A stretch of DNA of 64,000 bases, taken from Nectonema munidae. Taxonomy: Eukaryota; Nematomorpha; Nectonematoida; Nectonematidae. The translations under genes were made by a program, and so were the position numbers. The stretch spans positions 35,001 through 99,000 of the forward strand of contig JAUIRK010000859.1 in assembly GCA_030549495.1 (NCBI GenBank), read 5' to 3'. Below, piece after piece: positions 1 to 39,103 of this stretch; the first letter of the stretch is position 1, and the number at the start of each line of letters is the position of its first letter. The notes under the pieces were generated by a model that was not told the DNA's origin, searched no databases, and saw nothing but the letters and a program-made list of their open reading frames with translations.

Positions 1-635
1 TCTTTTGAATAAGAAAAACTGTCCTGGCGTTTATTGATGCTTGACATTTCACGAACAAAACGATAAAGAGATTTAGCATCAGTCGATCTATTTATTACCT
101 GGTCACAGTATTGCTTTTTGTTTTCATGTAAAATTAACGAAGTTGAAGTTCTTAAAGCTTCATACTTATGACGGTGAGCATCATTTCGAGTTTTCAACCA
201 TTTGTTGTAAAGTTTTCTTCTTTGATTTCTCAATTTGATGAAGTCACTTGAAATCCATTTAGGTCTAGATAGACTAATATTTTTAGTCACTTTGGGAGCA
301 TATTTGTTCGTAATTTCTTCAATTGCTAGGCGGAAGTGATTAAATTGAATGCTTGCTTTTGTTTCATGATCCAACAAGGAAACTATTTTCATTTTTAATT
401 CCTCTTTAAACAAATCTTTATCAATAGTGGAAAACGTTCTAAAAGTGATAGATTTCTCTTTGGTATCAAGTAAGATAGGACAGTTAAGAGGGAAAACAAT
501 AGGATAATGATCACTTAAATCGATAGGAATAATTTCAGTACTAAGGTGATTTATTAAGCCAGTTTCACAGCAAATGTTATCTAAGCAATGCCCAGCAGTG
601 TGAGTTTGCTTCGATAACAATGGGTGTAGCTTTTT
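1..635 (-). mobile_element. LINE (non-LTR retrotransposon) ORF fragment, endonuclease C-terminus and linker to RT
   Basis: Read on the minus strand, one frame stays open from about 635 to the window edge (about 211 codons, no stop seen). It contains GHCLDNICC, then IDLSDHYPIVFPL; the SDHYP motif is the catalytic C-terminal signature of the AP-type (EEP) endonuclease of LINEs. A basic linker follows (SRPKWIS, LRNQRRKLYNKWLK, HENKKQYCDQV) of the kind that joins endonuclease to reverse transcriptase in the CR1/jockey groups. The RT itself would lie left of position 1. The 5' side stops at the (GAT)n tract, so this copy is interrupted or 5'-truncated there. Clade assignment is inference. Confidence 0.8.
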
Positions 636-636
636 A

Positions 637-2777
<2,141 letters not shown>

Positions 2778-2783
2778 TTTATT
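2778..2783 (-). terminator. Candidate polyadenylation signal of the TRIM-NHL gene
   Basis: AATAAA on the minus strand, about 160 nt past the stop codon at 2945-2947. AATAAA is common in AT-rich DNA, so this rests on position only. Confidence 0.35.
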
Positions 2784-2944
2784 AACTTTAATAAACATCA
2801 GTAAGAATATATTATTTTAAAAATATGTTAAAATCTTTGGAAATGATACAGAACAAATTTTTTTAGTAGGAATGTATTCAAAATAGTTTAGACAATTAAT
2901 GTTAATATGGTGGCAAAATGGAAATCTTCATGCATAGAGCAAGC

Positions 2945-29439
<26,495 letters not shown>

Positions 29440-29860
29440 CCTTGGTTTCCAAATTTGCTAAGATTTAAATCGAGACTGCTAAATCAAAAATGGTGGAAAA
29501 AGGTAAGAAATAATCTGTGAAGTGTTAAACGGTTGTCACGTGATACAAAGTTATTGCTCACGATAAAATATTTACACCAAAGTAATAGAATGGGGTATTT
29601 GACAACAATTTTAAAATATCAAAGATTATTTAAAATTTTTATCTTTCTTATAATTAAAATTTTCATAAATTTTTGTAACTTTCTGTTTAGATCTCCTTCC
29701 GCCACAATTTTTTCGAATCGTCTGCTATTTGAACTTATTTTTAATTTTAAAAAATAAATAAAAATTTTTTACAATAAAATTTTTTAAGCGATATTTTAAT
29801 AATTATTCAAGTAAATATAATGTAAATGATTTTTTGTTGCCATAACTTTATACGAATTAA

Positions 29861-29970
29861 CCCTGGGACAATAACATTGAAAACTTATCGTCTGCTTTCT
29901 TTTTCAATGAAATTTTATGTAAAGCAGACGATTTTCATTTCTTGTGACACTGATGTCCCATTGGTCGTCA
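29861..29970. mobile_element. piggyBac-like MITE, right end degenerate
   Basis: TTAA then CCCTGGGACAATAAC; the core has ATCGTCTGCTTTC and GCAGACGATTTTC in inverted order; right side CTGATGTCCCATTGG. Confidence 0.6.
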
Positions 29971-30273
29971 AATTGTCAACGATTCATATTGAAAAAATGT
30001 TTCTTATTTTCAAATATATACTAAGCTTTGCAAAACTCAAAAATTCTTTCAAATTTAGTGTTCGTTTTTAGGATTATTAGAGTTAATGTTAGTTTTTAGG
30101 ATTAATCTTGGAGTTAGTGTTAAAATTAGTTAGAGTAGAATTATAACTTTTGCTAAAAATTAACCTAGGTGTGCAGAATGTTTCTTTAAAGAAACACAAA
30201 CGATAGCTCTTTTAATTGTAATTAATATGAATTTCGAAAATCGTCTGCTTGCTGTGGGCATAAATGGGTTTAA

Positions 30274-30402
30274 CCCATTAAGTACCATAGAAATCAGACG
30301 ATATCTAAAAAAACGCAGACGATTTATATTCAAAGTCATTGAAAAAACAGACGAAGATGAAATTACTTATGTTCCCAAATGGGAACATTGGGAATTAATG
30401 GG
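30274..30402. mobile_element. piggyBac-like MITE, intact ends with TTAA flanks
   Basis: Ends CCCATTAAGTACCATAG and GGGAATTAATGGG, TTAA at 30270-30273 and 30403-30406. The core carries CAGACGATATC and CAGACGATTTATATTC. Best-preserved copy of this subfamily in the window. Confidence 0.78.
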
Positions 30403-31507
30403 TTAAGTACATTTCAACGAATTATCACATTCACCCAATTGTCGCTATATTATTCCTATTACTATTTGACTAAAAATTACTTTTACTATTGAATATATTA
30501 TTCCTATTATTATTTGAATAAAAATTTTACTTATTTTCCTCTTCAACTTTTATTCATGATGTCTCAGCAACACTTTCTTTACATTTGTAATATAATTGAA
30601 ATTATAGACGCGAATTGCATTGGGTATAATTATCTTTATTTCCATTAATAAAATATGGTATGTTATGTAATGTTAAGATTCGCGTTCAGTAGTTATGATT
30701 TTATTGAAAAATAATAAGAACTTCGGCATTTCAAAGAAAAGAATATGTTGAGACTAAAAATTTGAAATTATAAAATTGGCGAAATAAAGTCATACCGACT
30801 TAAAATTTAGACCAAAGTTGAATCTGAAACAACTGGAAGATTAGAGATAATATTTGCTTTAAAAGAAAAAATGTTTTAAAAATAAATACGTATACTAAAT
30901 TGTAATTTACACAATGTTAGTGGAGGATAAAAAATCAGAAAAACAGTGAAAAATCGTTTTAAATAAAAAACTTATTTTTATAACCCTTTCAGTTATAATG
31001 AGTTATCAGTCACCGACGAAATAAACATCGTCTCAAAGTATTCATTCAAAAAGAAGAACTGAAGATTCGATTTCCAAAACCAATCTCTGAGATGGAAGAA
31101 AAATGGTGCTTTAAAAATCTTATTTTTATTGGGCCAAGCTGGTGTCCATGAGTGACAAACAGTTTGTGAATGATCAATGCTCTACAATATAGGGAAATAC
31201 TACTAGTACTTTTTTTGGATTCTTTTTTGCCTTTACCACTTATTATTTTTATATAGTATCTTGATAAAGAAACTTGGTTTGCAAAGCGTCTTTATACTAT
31301 ATATAACGATCCTTTTGCAATAATGTCTTAAAATAGCAGGGATTCAGCCTAATATCCGATTTATTCCATTTTAATAAAGTGCTGAACTGTTGATGGCATA
31401 TCAATTCACAACTCTTCCTTTGATATGGAAGGCGCGTAGGGACGCAAAAGAGTAAAGTGTTGTTACATACTTGGTTATGTAAAATACAAAGGGAGAGAGC
31501 ATCTGTG

Positions 31508-31541
31508 AAGTGTGTGTGTGTGCGTGTGCGTGTGTGTGTGT
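31508..31541. repeat. (TG)n microsatellite
   Basis: Imperfect TG/CG dinucleotide run. Confidence 0.85.
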
Positions 31542-32548
31542 ATCGTGCCTTTGGTTTGTTTCAGCCTACGAGTAACATTGATGACAAGATCAAAGAAGAG
31601 TATCGATTCGCTTGCGAACAATCTTCTAATGAATTAATTAAAATGGCTGCTTTGTTTTGTAAATTGTCAAAGTTATAATTTCACTTTTTATGGATTGAAA
31701 GAGAAGTTTCGTAAATCATCAAAAGCAAATTACTTTATAAAATGTTCGATTTTTTCATTTTGAAGTATTAATTAAATTAATTTTTTATGATAGCTTTATT
31801 ATTATTTCCAAAGTGATCACGACTATGGAGTCGCGGATATTAGCAAACTTTGTAAGCTGTAGCAATTTCATCATTTAATAATATAGGATAGAACACAACA
31901 AGAGGAGACGAATGTGAAGAGTTGTAGATGAATGAATCATGCTGTATCTGCGAGCTTTGGTACAATAGCTTTTCAATAAAACAATAAATGTGTTCTCCCT
32001 CCAATCAAGCCTTTTTCACAACGGCATGGCTGTAGATACACTTGATCCCACAGTTCGGCAAAGTACGCCGGGCGAGTCACATGCTGCCCGTGAACCTTTT
32101 ATATGTGGGCTTTCCTTCATTTTAAACCTTGAAAAATTACATCGCAAATATTTTTTGTAAACTTTTCAAATCTTTAGACGAGAGACATTCAAACTAATTT
32201 TAATCTTTTTTAACCGAGAAAAGCATACGAGATTTAGTAATTCAACCTTAAAAGAGAATAATTTTGAAGAATAATCACCTGCTATCCTATAAGCCTCAAC
32301 ATATGCTCCTCAAATGGTTGAAAATCACGTTAGCCCCCAAGAAAGGGTTGATTGCTACCACTAAAACCTACTTAGACTTCAATACAGGGTCAGGTGGAAA
32401 ATAATGCTACCTCCTGGCCTAACCTTATAAAAAATGTTAATCAAAATTTTGTAAAAGGTCTGATAATAACGCATGAAATGATTTGACAATTCGGGCTGAA
32501 TAATTTAAATTTAAAAATTGAACTTGGATTTTCCATTTTAAATCGATA

Positions 32549-32746
32549 ATTAATTTGAAGAAAATAATAATTGAATGAGAAGGAAATTTATTTTATTAAA
32601 AATAACAATTAATTTCGGTGTACACTAACACCGTTTTCAAGTTATAAAAAGTAATTGTGAGTATTGAAGAGTCTATAAAATTAATTGTTATTTTTAATAA
32701 AATAAATTTCCTTCTCATTCAATTAATTATTTTCTTCAAATTAATT
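32549..32746. mobile_element. Foldback MITE, arms of about 67 bp
   Basis: Left arm TAATTAATTTGAAGAAAATA through AAAATAACAATTAATTT is inverted at 32679-32746. The inner spacer contains CGGTGTACACTAACACCG, a further small palindrome. TA dinucleotides flank it. Confidence 0.8.
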
Positions 32747-33574
32747 ATATTAATTTAAATTTGTTGGCGTGAATTTTATACGCTTTGTCTAAAGAGGTGC
32801 AAGAAAAAGGTGAAAACTTTGCATTCTTTCATCTAAGAATCAAATTTATTTCAGCAGATTCAGTTAAAATTTATTACGGTTAAGGTTAGTGTTAGGGTTA
32901 AAATAACTTATTTTTTTATAAAATAATTTTGAATAACTCTAACCTTTACCCTAAAAAGATGATTTAAAAGTTTGAATTTTCAAATATAGCATTTGGTATC
33001 CTATTTTTCATGTTTAGTTTTTGGTTATTCCTTGGAACTAAAATGAAAATTACAAGTTTGTTTAGTGATTTCCCTTGAGTCACTTCTTTGAAAGCTGCAC
33101 CATGGAGAAATAGGATAGTTTTTTTGTCCTTCAATGAAACAAAAGAAAAGAAAATGCTGAAATTTTTTTTGAATATTTTAAGGTTTTTTTTAATTTAGAA
33201 TCTTGATAAAGAAATCTTAAAATCAATAAGCAGTTTGTACGCTAGGAATTTACAAAACAAATGTGCTTGATCCTAAAAACTCTAGAAATTTTATCATCTG
33301 AATGATTTAGAAAACTCTTTATATTTTAAGTTTAAAATATATATTCGTGCACAGATATTATTTTTCTTGTAAAGTGATGGTAAAAAATATTTGTAACTAA
33401 TACAAATTTTATAAAAAATAAATTTAACATTTTTTTGATATAAAATAAATTTAAAAAAAAATTATTTTTTAAAAATGAAATTATAAATAAACTTTTTTTT
33501 TAATTTTTAGTTTGTTTTTTAGTTATTTATTTTAGTTAGATATTTAATTAGATTTTACATACATATTAAACGCA

Positions 33575-34080
33575 ATGAAAAGGGATTGCTCCGCGAATAA
33601 TGTCAGGAAAATTGAAAAAGTTCAAAAAAACTTCACAAAAAGTTTACCTGCTATGAGAAATTTTCTTTATTCTGAAAGAATGAAAGTTTTGAACTTACCT
33701 TCACTTTATTATAGAATAAAGAGAAATGAAATGATTACGATTTTCAACAGTGTAAAGAAAAATATGATAATAAAAGAAGATGTCCTGCCTGGTTTTACAA
33801 CAAGAAACTTCTAGATCGCATTGCTTCAAATATAAAGCTGAAAGTTTCCAAAACAAGTATCGCCAAACATTTCTAACACAAATAGCTTTTGAAGATTGGA
33901 ATTCTTTGCCCAGTGAAGTTGTGAATTCTACCACGTTGAATGACTTTAAAAACAAACTGGATGCAGTTTGGCAGTCTAGGAGATTGTATTATTTAGCTTA
34001 ATTTCAAGATGCAAACCTTACAGGGATTTGCCTCAATTTTGCTTTAATAAATATGTTGTTATGTTATGTTGTGTTGTGTT
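33575..34080 (+). mobile_element. 5'-truncated LINE, C-terminal end of ORF2 and 3' tail
   Basis: The first frame reads KIEKVQKNFTKSLPAMRNFL, YSERMKVLNLPSLYYRIKR to a stop at about 33812. A +1 shifted frame continues HCFKYKAESFQNKYRQTF, then FEDWNSLPSEVVNSTTLNDF and KNKLDAVW to a stop at 34001. The pattern 'R..F...V...WN.LP..VV.A.....FK..LD..W' is typical of the region after the reverse transcriptase in jockey/CR1-group LINEs. It ends in a short (TGTTA)-like repeat (34051-34080), as CR1-like elements do. One frameshift, so dead. It may belong to the same family as 1-635. Confidence 0.8.
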
Positions 34081-34379
34081 AAACGAGTGAAAAATTTCTT
34101 TAAAATCGTCAGAATTGAAAAAAAATATTCAATGGCGAAGGAAAAAGGGATGATCTAAATTAGGAAATATTTTGAGAACGTAGAAATAGCTTTCATAAAA
34201 ATAAATTAAGTTTAAAAAAAAAATGTTTATACCCATTTTTAGAAGCATCACAAAGCTAATCGAGTCAAAGCACACACGTGTATAAAGATCAAAGATAGGG
34301 AGGCCCTTGCTTTCTCTCTTATTTTGTTTGTTTCTTTTTATCTGAACTGTCAAACCTAACTCTGATTAATTTGAGCGTG

Positions 34380-34585
34380 ACGAAACATTTGGCCGACAGA
34401 TATTTGGCCAACAAACATTTGGCCGAGAGATATTTGGCCAACGAACATTTGGCCGAGAGATATTTGGCCAACGAACATTTGGCCGAGAGATATTTGGCCA
34501 ACGAACATTGGCCGACATATATTTGGCCAACGAACATTTGGCCAACGAACATTTGGCCGAGAGATATTAGGCCGACAAAGATTTG
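34380..34585. repeat. Tandem ATTTGGCC array, 30-bp units
   Basis: About seven units of the form CATTTGGCCGAGAGATATTTGGCCAACGAA. Open frames on both strands across it are repeat artefacts. An inverted set lies at 34850-34975. Confidence 0.85.
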
Positions 34586-34849
34586 GCTGTACATACAATT
34601 TGACAATTTTTATAGATTAAATTTTCTTTATTTTTATACCCAAATTTTGTTTTCTTTTATCATTCTTAAAATCTATACAAAAATTATGTGATGAATAACT
34701 AACTAATCGAAGCTACCAAATGTGTTACGATATGACATGAATGATTACAAATCTACAGCGTAATTTTTGTTGTCTTTAATTTTTCATAACTCCTATACAC
34801 ATATTATGTGATGAATAATTTTATCTACTAGGAACATTAGACCAAATAT

Positions 34850-34975
34850 CCCTTTGCAAAATTTTTGTTCGGCCAAATCTCCGTTGGCTAAATGCCAATT
34901 CGGCCAAATCTACGTCCGCTAAATGCCAACTCGGCCAACTTGGGCCAAATGTCTTGGGCCAAATGTATAGGTAGC
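34850..34975. repeat. Inverted partner of the ATTTGGCC array
   Basis: Degenerate units GGCCAAATCTCCGTTGGCTA and GGCCAAATGTCTTGGGCC in the opposite sense to 34380-34585. Together the two sets look like the subterminal ends of one element of about 600 bp. Confidence 0.65.
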
Positions 34976-35039
34976 AAAATTAAGCCGCGTATCTTTTTAA
35001 CTGAACTTCTTGAAAGTATTACTTGAATATTCGGGATGT

Positions 35040-35325
35040 AGACTATGACGCGCACTTGATCGTGCCATTTGACGCTTTATGCGCTCCAATTTGAGAATCA
35101 TACTTCACTCTGTCAATATAGGAATTTTCTATCCAACCGTTGTGGCCCCCTCTTATGTTCAATCCCTGATTCTTTATCATGGAAAGACAAAAATTTATCC
35201 TGGCAGCATTTGCCAAAATTTGTTTCCCCATTTTCAACGATGATAGCTTTAATTGAGTTACCCAATATGATAGAAAATAAAGCAAAGTTGGTAGCTTTCA
35301 TATCAAAAATGGCATTTCATTAACT
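35040..35325 (-). other. Unassigned coding-like block
   Basis: Two overlapping minus frames are open: one includes ETNFGKCCQDKFLSFHDKES, the other INFCLSMIKNQGLNIRGGHN and ENSYIDRVKYDSQIGAHKA. More GC than the surroundings. No family recognised; probably a decayed element. Confidence 0.25.
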
Positions 35326-38177
35326 GTTTATTGCACCATTCAATTGACAAAGGTCGTAAAGGCGGAAGAAATATCTTATGCTTTATCAATTATTTTTCAT
35401 CCCATTTTTAATAAAGTTGGGAAATTTAAGAAATTTTTAATAGTAAGTTTAAAAAAGCTTTAATTTTACATGTTCCAATCTTTTCAGTGATGCAGATTAA
35501 GGTCATCAAAATATTTTGAAATAAGATTTTGTGTTTTGTGAACATTTTTTGTGCGTATGTTACAAGGTTAACTGTGCAGTTAAAATTTAGTTAGTAGAGT
35601 TAAATATTTGTAATGGCTCATTTATTTCATTAGTTAGTAAATCTGTCTATTTTTTTACTTAGTTCGTTACAGTCTTTTTTTTTTATAAAAAACTGATAAA
35701 AAAATTATCTAATATAAATTTTTTTCAAAAGTTCTACTTTAAATATTGAAACTTTCCTACGAAGTTTCCAAAATTAAGGCCATTATATATGCGAGAAGTT
35801 AGATTCAATACGTAAATATCCTAGAACAAATCATTATTTATGTGCATGGCATTTTATATTTTTTCAAGATAAAATAGCTGTTCAGAATATTTTTTATCTT
35901 TTATCAAAGTCAAAACTTTCTTGGTTTAGTGTTATCTGAATTTGATGAAGTTTCTTAGTGCTAGATCAAGCAGCTAGGTTATTTGACCCATTATGAATTT
36001 ATGTTTTTTATTTCAAGATTTTTATAAGATTGAATGATAAAGTTTCCACAGTTCTAATATTTTTATACAACCTTTGGATTTGCCATTTAAATTAATTAAA
36101 TTTATTTTATATCAAATTTTGTTGTAAATTTTTCAGATAAATATTATTTTTTATATCTTAGCTATATATACTTTGAATAAAAGTTGTCTTTAGCGCCTTT
36201 TTTCAAAGCAATTCTTGATTTTGCAACAATTTACGCTTTTGAGCGTTTTGATGAAAATATTGTTTAGTCGTTCTAGTATCAACTGATAATGTTATAAAGT
36301 GTAGTCTTCTAATTTTTTTAAAACATAGCGGATATAATGAGGATAATAAGGTAAAGTAATAAATCCTCGACTTTTCCCGTTTCAAAATCTTTATAAAAAT
36401 TTTTTACTCAAATTTTCTAGCTTACGATCTTTGTCAAGAATATAAATGACAAATGATAGAATGATTAAGAGTTAATTTAAAGAAATACTTTTTTATTTTT
36501 TAGTTATTAAAAAATTTATTAAAAGTTAATTCAGGAATTTGAACAAAAAAAATTTTAATACAGCTTTTAACGCCTCAATATTTTAAAACATATATTATTT
36601 TATCATAGAAAAAAGTTTGTATCATCTATTAGGTTAGCATTCGTTAATTTGTTAGTTGGTTGCTAACGACATCTTGCTATTTGCTTAAATTTTACGCAAT
36701 AATGGATATATCTCTCTTTTTACATTTAGAAAGTGAATAATGTTTACTAGCAAGAGGAAATTTATGAACATCTGATTCATAGAGGAATCAGGAGACGAGA
36801 AAGAAGTATGCTACGATTATCGCTTTCAACATTCCCGTAATCCTTTCACCATCCCCAAATTCTCACCGTTTTTTGGGCCCCTCTCTTCACAACTTGGACA
36901 CAGAAGAGCGTAGAGCATGAAGGAATGGGTGAAACGAGACTTGAAAATAACAAATATTGCTATTACTTTTTGATATTTGTGTGGCTTTCAAATTTTTTAA
37001 ATTTATTAACTCTCCCAAAAACAAACACACACACACACACACACCAAACACCAAAGACCCAGTGCACAAGATACCTAGAGATGACAAAATTCGCATTATT
37101 TTAGAAGATTTCATGGATAACATAGCCTATATATACATATATATGACTCTGTGTATAATAATAAATGCAGTATACATTTATATATTCGTACAAAATATTT
37201 TGTATAATTGTGTGTAAGTCTTAAAAATTCACACACAAACACACACATATATAAAAATTGGCGTTGTGTGTGTGTGTGTGTGTGTATAGAGAAACATACT
37301 TCACTCTGTGCATCTCCATCCTCCTAGCTTCTTCAGCAGCGTTCAGTCATTCATATCGATAGAAATTGATTTTATCCTTGCATGCAATAAATTACAAAGA
37401 AGTGGAGATAAAGAGAATTGCGGACAAGATCAAAGAAGCGCTTTAAAAGATGATCTGTGATTGATCACCTTATTAAAATTAGTTAATGTGCGGCAAATTT
37501 CAAATGAAAACATCACATAAAATTGAGAAATTTTTTCATATTTTAATTTTGTGAGAGCCAGAGCGCACCATTATCATCCTTACTACATTTTTGTTGTTAT
37601 TAAAAAAAATAACAATAATAATAATGATAGTATTTTTATTTTATTTTTGCTACAAATGCCACCAACCAACGAACCAACCACTACAACTAAGTATTATTTT
37701 ATTTTATTCTGTGAAGAAAATTACTTTCTCCTACGCGTCTTCTTTGTCATGGTGAGCAGCAAGGCACACCAACCACCACTATATAACGTATCTACTTCTC
37801 GTTATTCCATTTCCCTTTACCACTTCACCATCAAACAGCATCAATACACTCACTCACACACACACACACAACTTTTTAGATTTTTAAAAAGCTCAATCCT
37901 ACTCCAACCGTAATAAAAAAAGAGACAAAAACACACAGAATTTTTTGAAGCTGTTACAAAAAATCTCATTTCTAATACTTTCCACTTTTTCAAAATATTT
38001 ATCTTCCCTTATTGACTTGAATTCAAAGAACGGCTTCGCGGAGAAAACACAAAGTTTTACAAAGGAGTAATCAAAATAATATAAAAACTTTGTAATCACT
38101 CCATTTTCTCGCTCTTTGATTTCAGTAGAACTCTTGCCAGTTTTCACAGTCATCGCGAAATATTGGAAAGTTGACGA
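35326..38177. other. Region upstream of the Frizzled start
   Basis: No exon recognised. Contains (CA)n at 37023-37043 and (TG)n at 37265-37287. A possible TATA-like CTATATAACG lies at about 37781, but nothing shows where transcription starts. Confidence 0.4.
37023..37287. repeat. (CA)n and (TG)n microsatellites in inverted order
   Basis: A CACACA run at 37023-37043 and a TGTGTG run at 37265-37287, about 220 bp apart, so they could pair. Confidence 0.75.
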
Positions 38178-39103
38178 ATGGTTCCTAACAGGCAAGAAAA
38201 ACACTTTAAACTTTTCATCTTTTTCCTTCTCTTCCTTTCAATTGTGGCAAAAGTAAAGACCTCTAAAGAAGAAAAAGGGGAGGAAGTAGGTGAGAAGGTT
38301 GCGAGAAGAAGGGAAAGTGGTGAGAAATGTGAAAAGATTAACATTGAAATGTGTAGGAGTATGCCGTACAACTGGACCCGTTTTCCCAACTGGCTAGGCC
38401 ACAGTAACCAATATGAAGCTGCTCTCCAAGTTCAGGAATTGAAGGCACTCGTCAATTCCGGCTGCTCAAATTACTTAGAATTTTTCCTCTGCTCCCTCTA
38501 CACGCCAATGTGCACGGAGAAAGTTAACACCCCGATTCCGTCATGTCAATCAATGTGCTATCACGTCAAGTCAAAGTGTGAGTCCGTTTTAAAGAGCATG
38601 GACTTGGATTGGCGCAGTGAACTTAACTGCTCAAAACTTCCCAAAAAAGATGGCTTGTGCATTCAATTTCCAAATTTTGGCAATGAAAAAATTTCTTTCG
38701 GCTCGCACTCCATCATCGCCGACTCGAAGCAAGAAACTTCGTTTTATGCTCACAAAAAGCTTTTGCCCAATGAAAAGAATCGCGGCAAGATGGGCAAGTC
38801 TGCGTCAATTCCGTTCTTTTCCTCCAAAAACTCCAAATGTCCGACGTACTGGACCCCGATCCAGATATACATGGGAGTTGAGACTTGTGTCTTGCGCTGC
38901 AACTCCACGCTCTTCCAAAGAAGATTTCCTTACAGCATAAAATCGGACATCGTACTCTCTGTCGTAGCTATTTTCACCTTCATTTCCTCTTTGATGGTTT
39001 TGCTTTCTCATTCAATCGACGTATCTCGATTCAAGTACCCCGAAAAGCCCATCGTTTACTTTGCTCTCTCATATTGCGTCTACTCGCTAGCATATCTGTT
39101 GAG
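38178..39103 (+). CDS. fzd: Frizzled exon 1: signal peptide, CRD, linker, TM1, TM2
   Basis: Open from ATG to the donor GAG then GTAAAT. N-terminus MVPNRQEKHF followed by a Leu/Phe-rich core; a charged Lys/Glu stretch (29-50); the CRD from CEKINIEMCRSMPYNWTRFP to GLCIQF; possible N-glycosylation site at NWT within the CRD. Linker CPTYWTPIQIYMGVETCVLR. TM1 about 258-279, then DVSRFKYPEKP, the Frizzled intracellular loop 1 signature, then TM2 ending SLAYLLR. The exon ends in phase 2; the last codon is completed as Arg by exon 2. Confidence 0.95.

Larger units (their letters stand above)
29440..33573. other. Region between the two genes, left part
   Basis: No host exon recognised. It holds piggyBac-like MITEs at 29861 and 30274, a short (TG)n at 31508-31541, a GC-richer block at about 32010-32105 and a foldback element at 32549. 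A B-box or RING exon for the TRIM-NHL gene was looked for here and not found. Confidence 0.5.

Noticed and set aside
34319-34691. Open frames on both strands with repeating HLAERYLANE or VGQISLGQMF
   Set aside because: Artefact of the 30-bp ATTTGGCC array.
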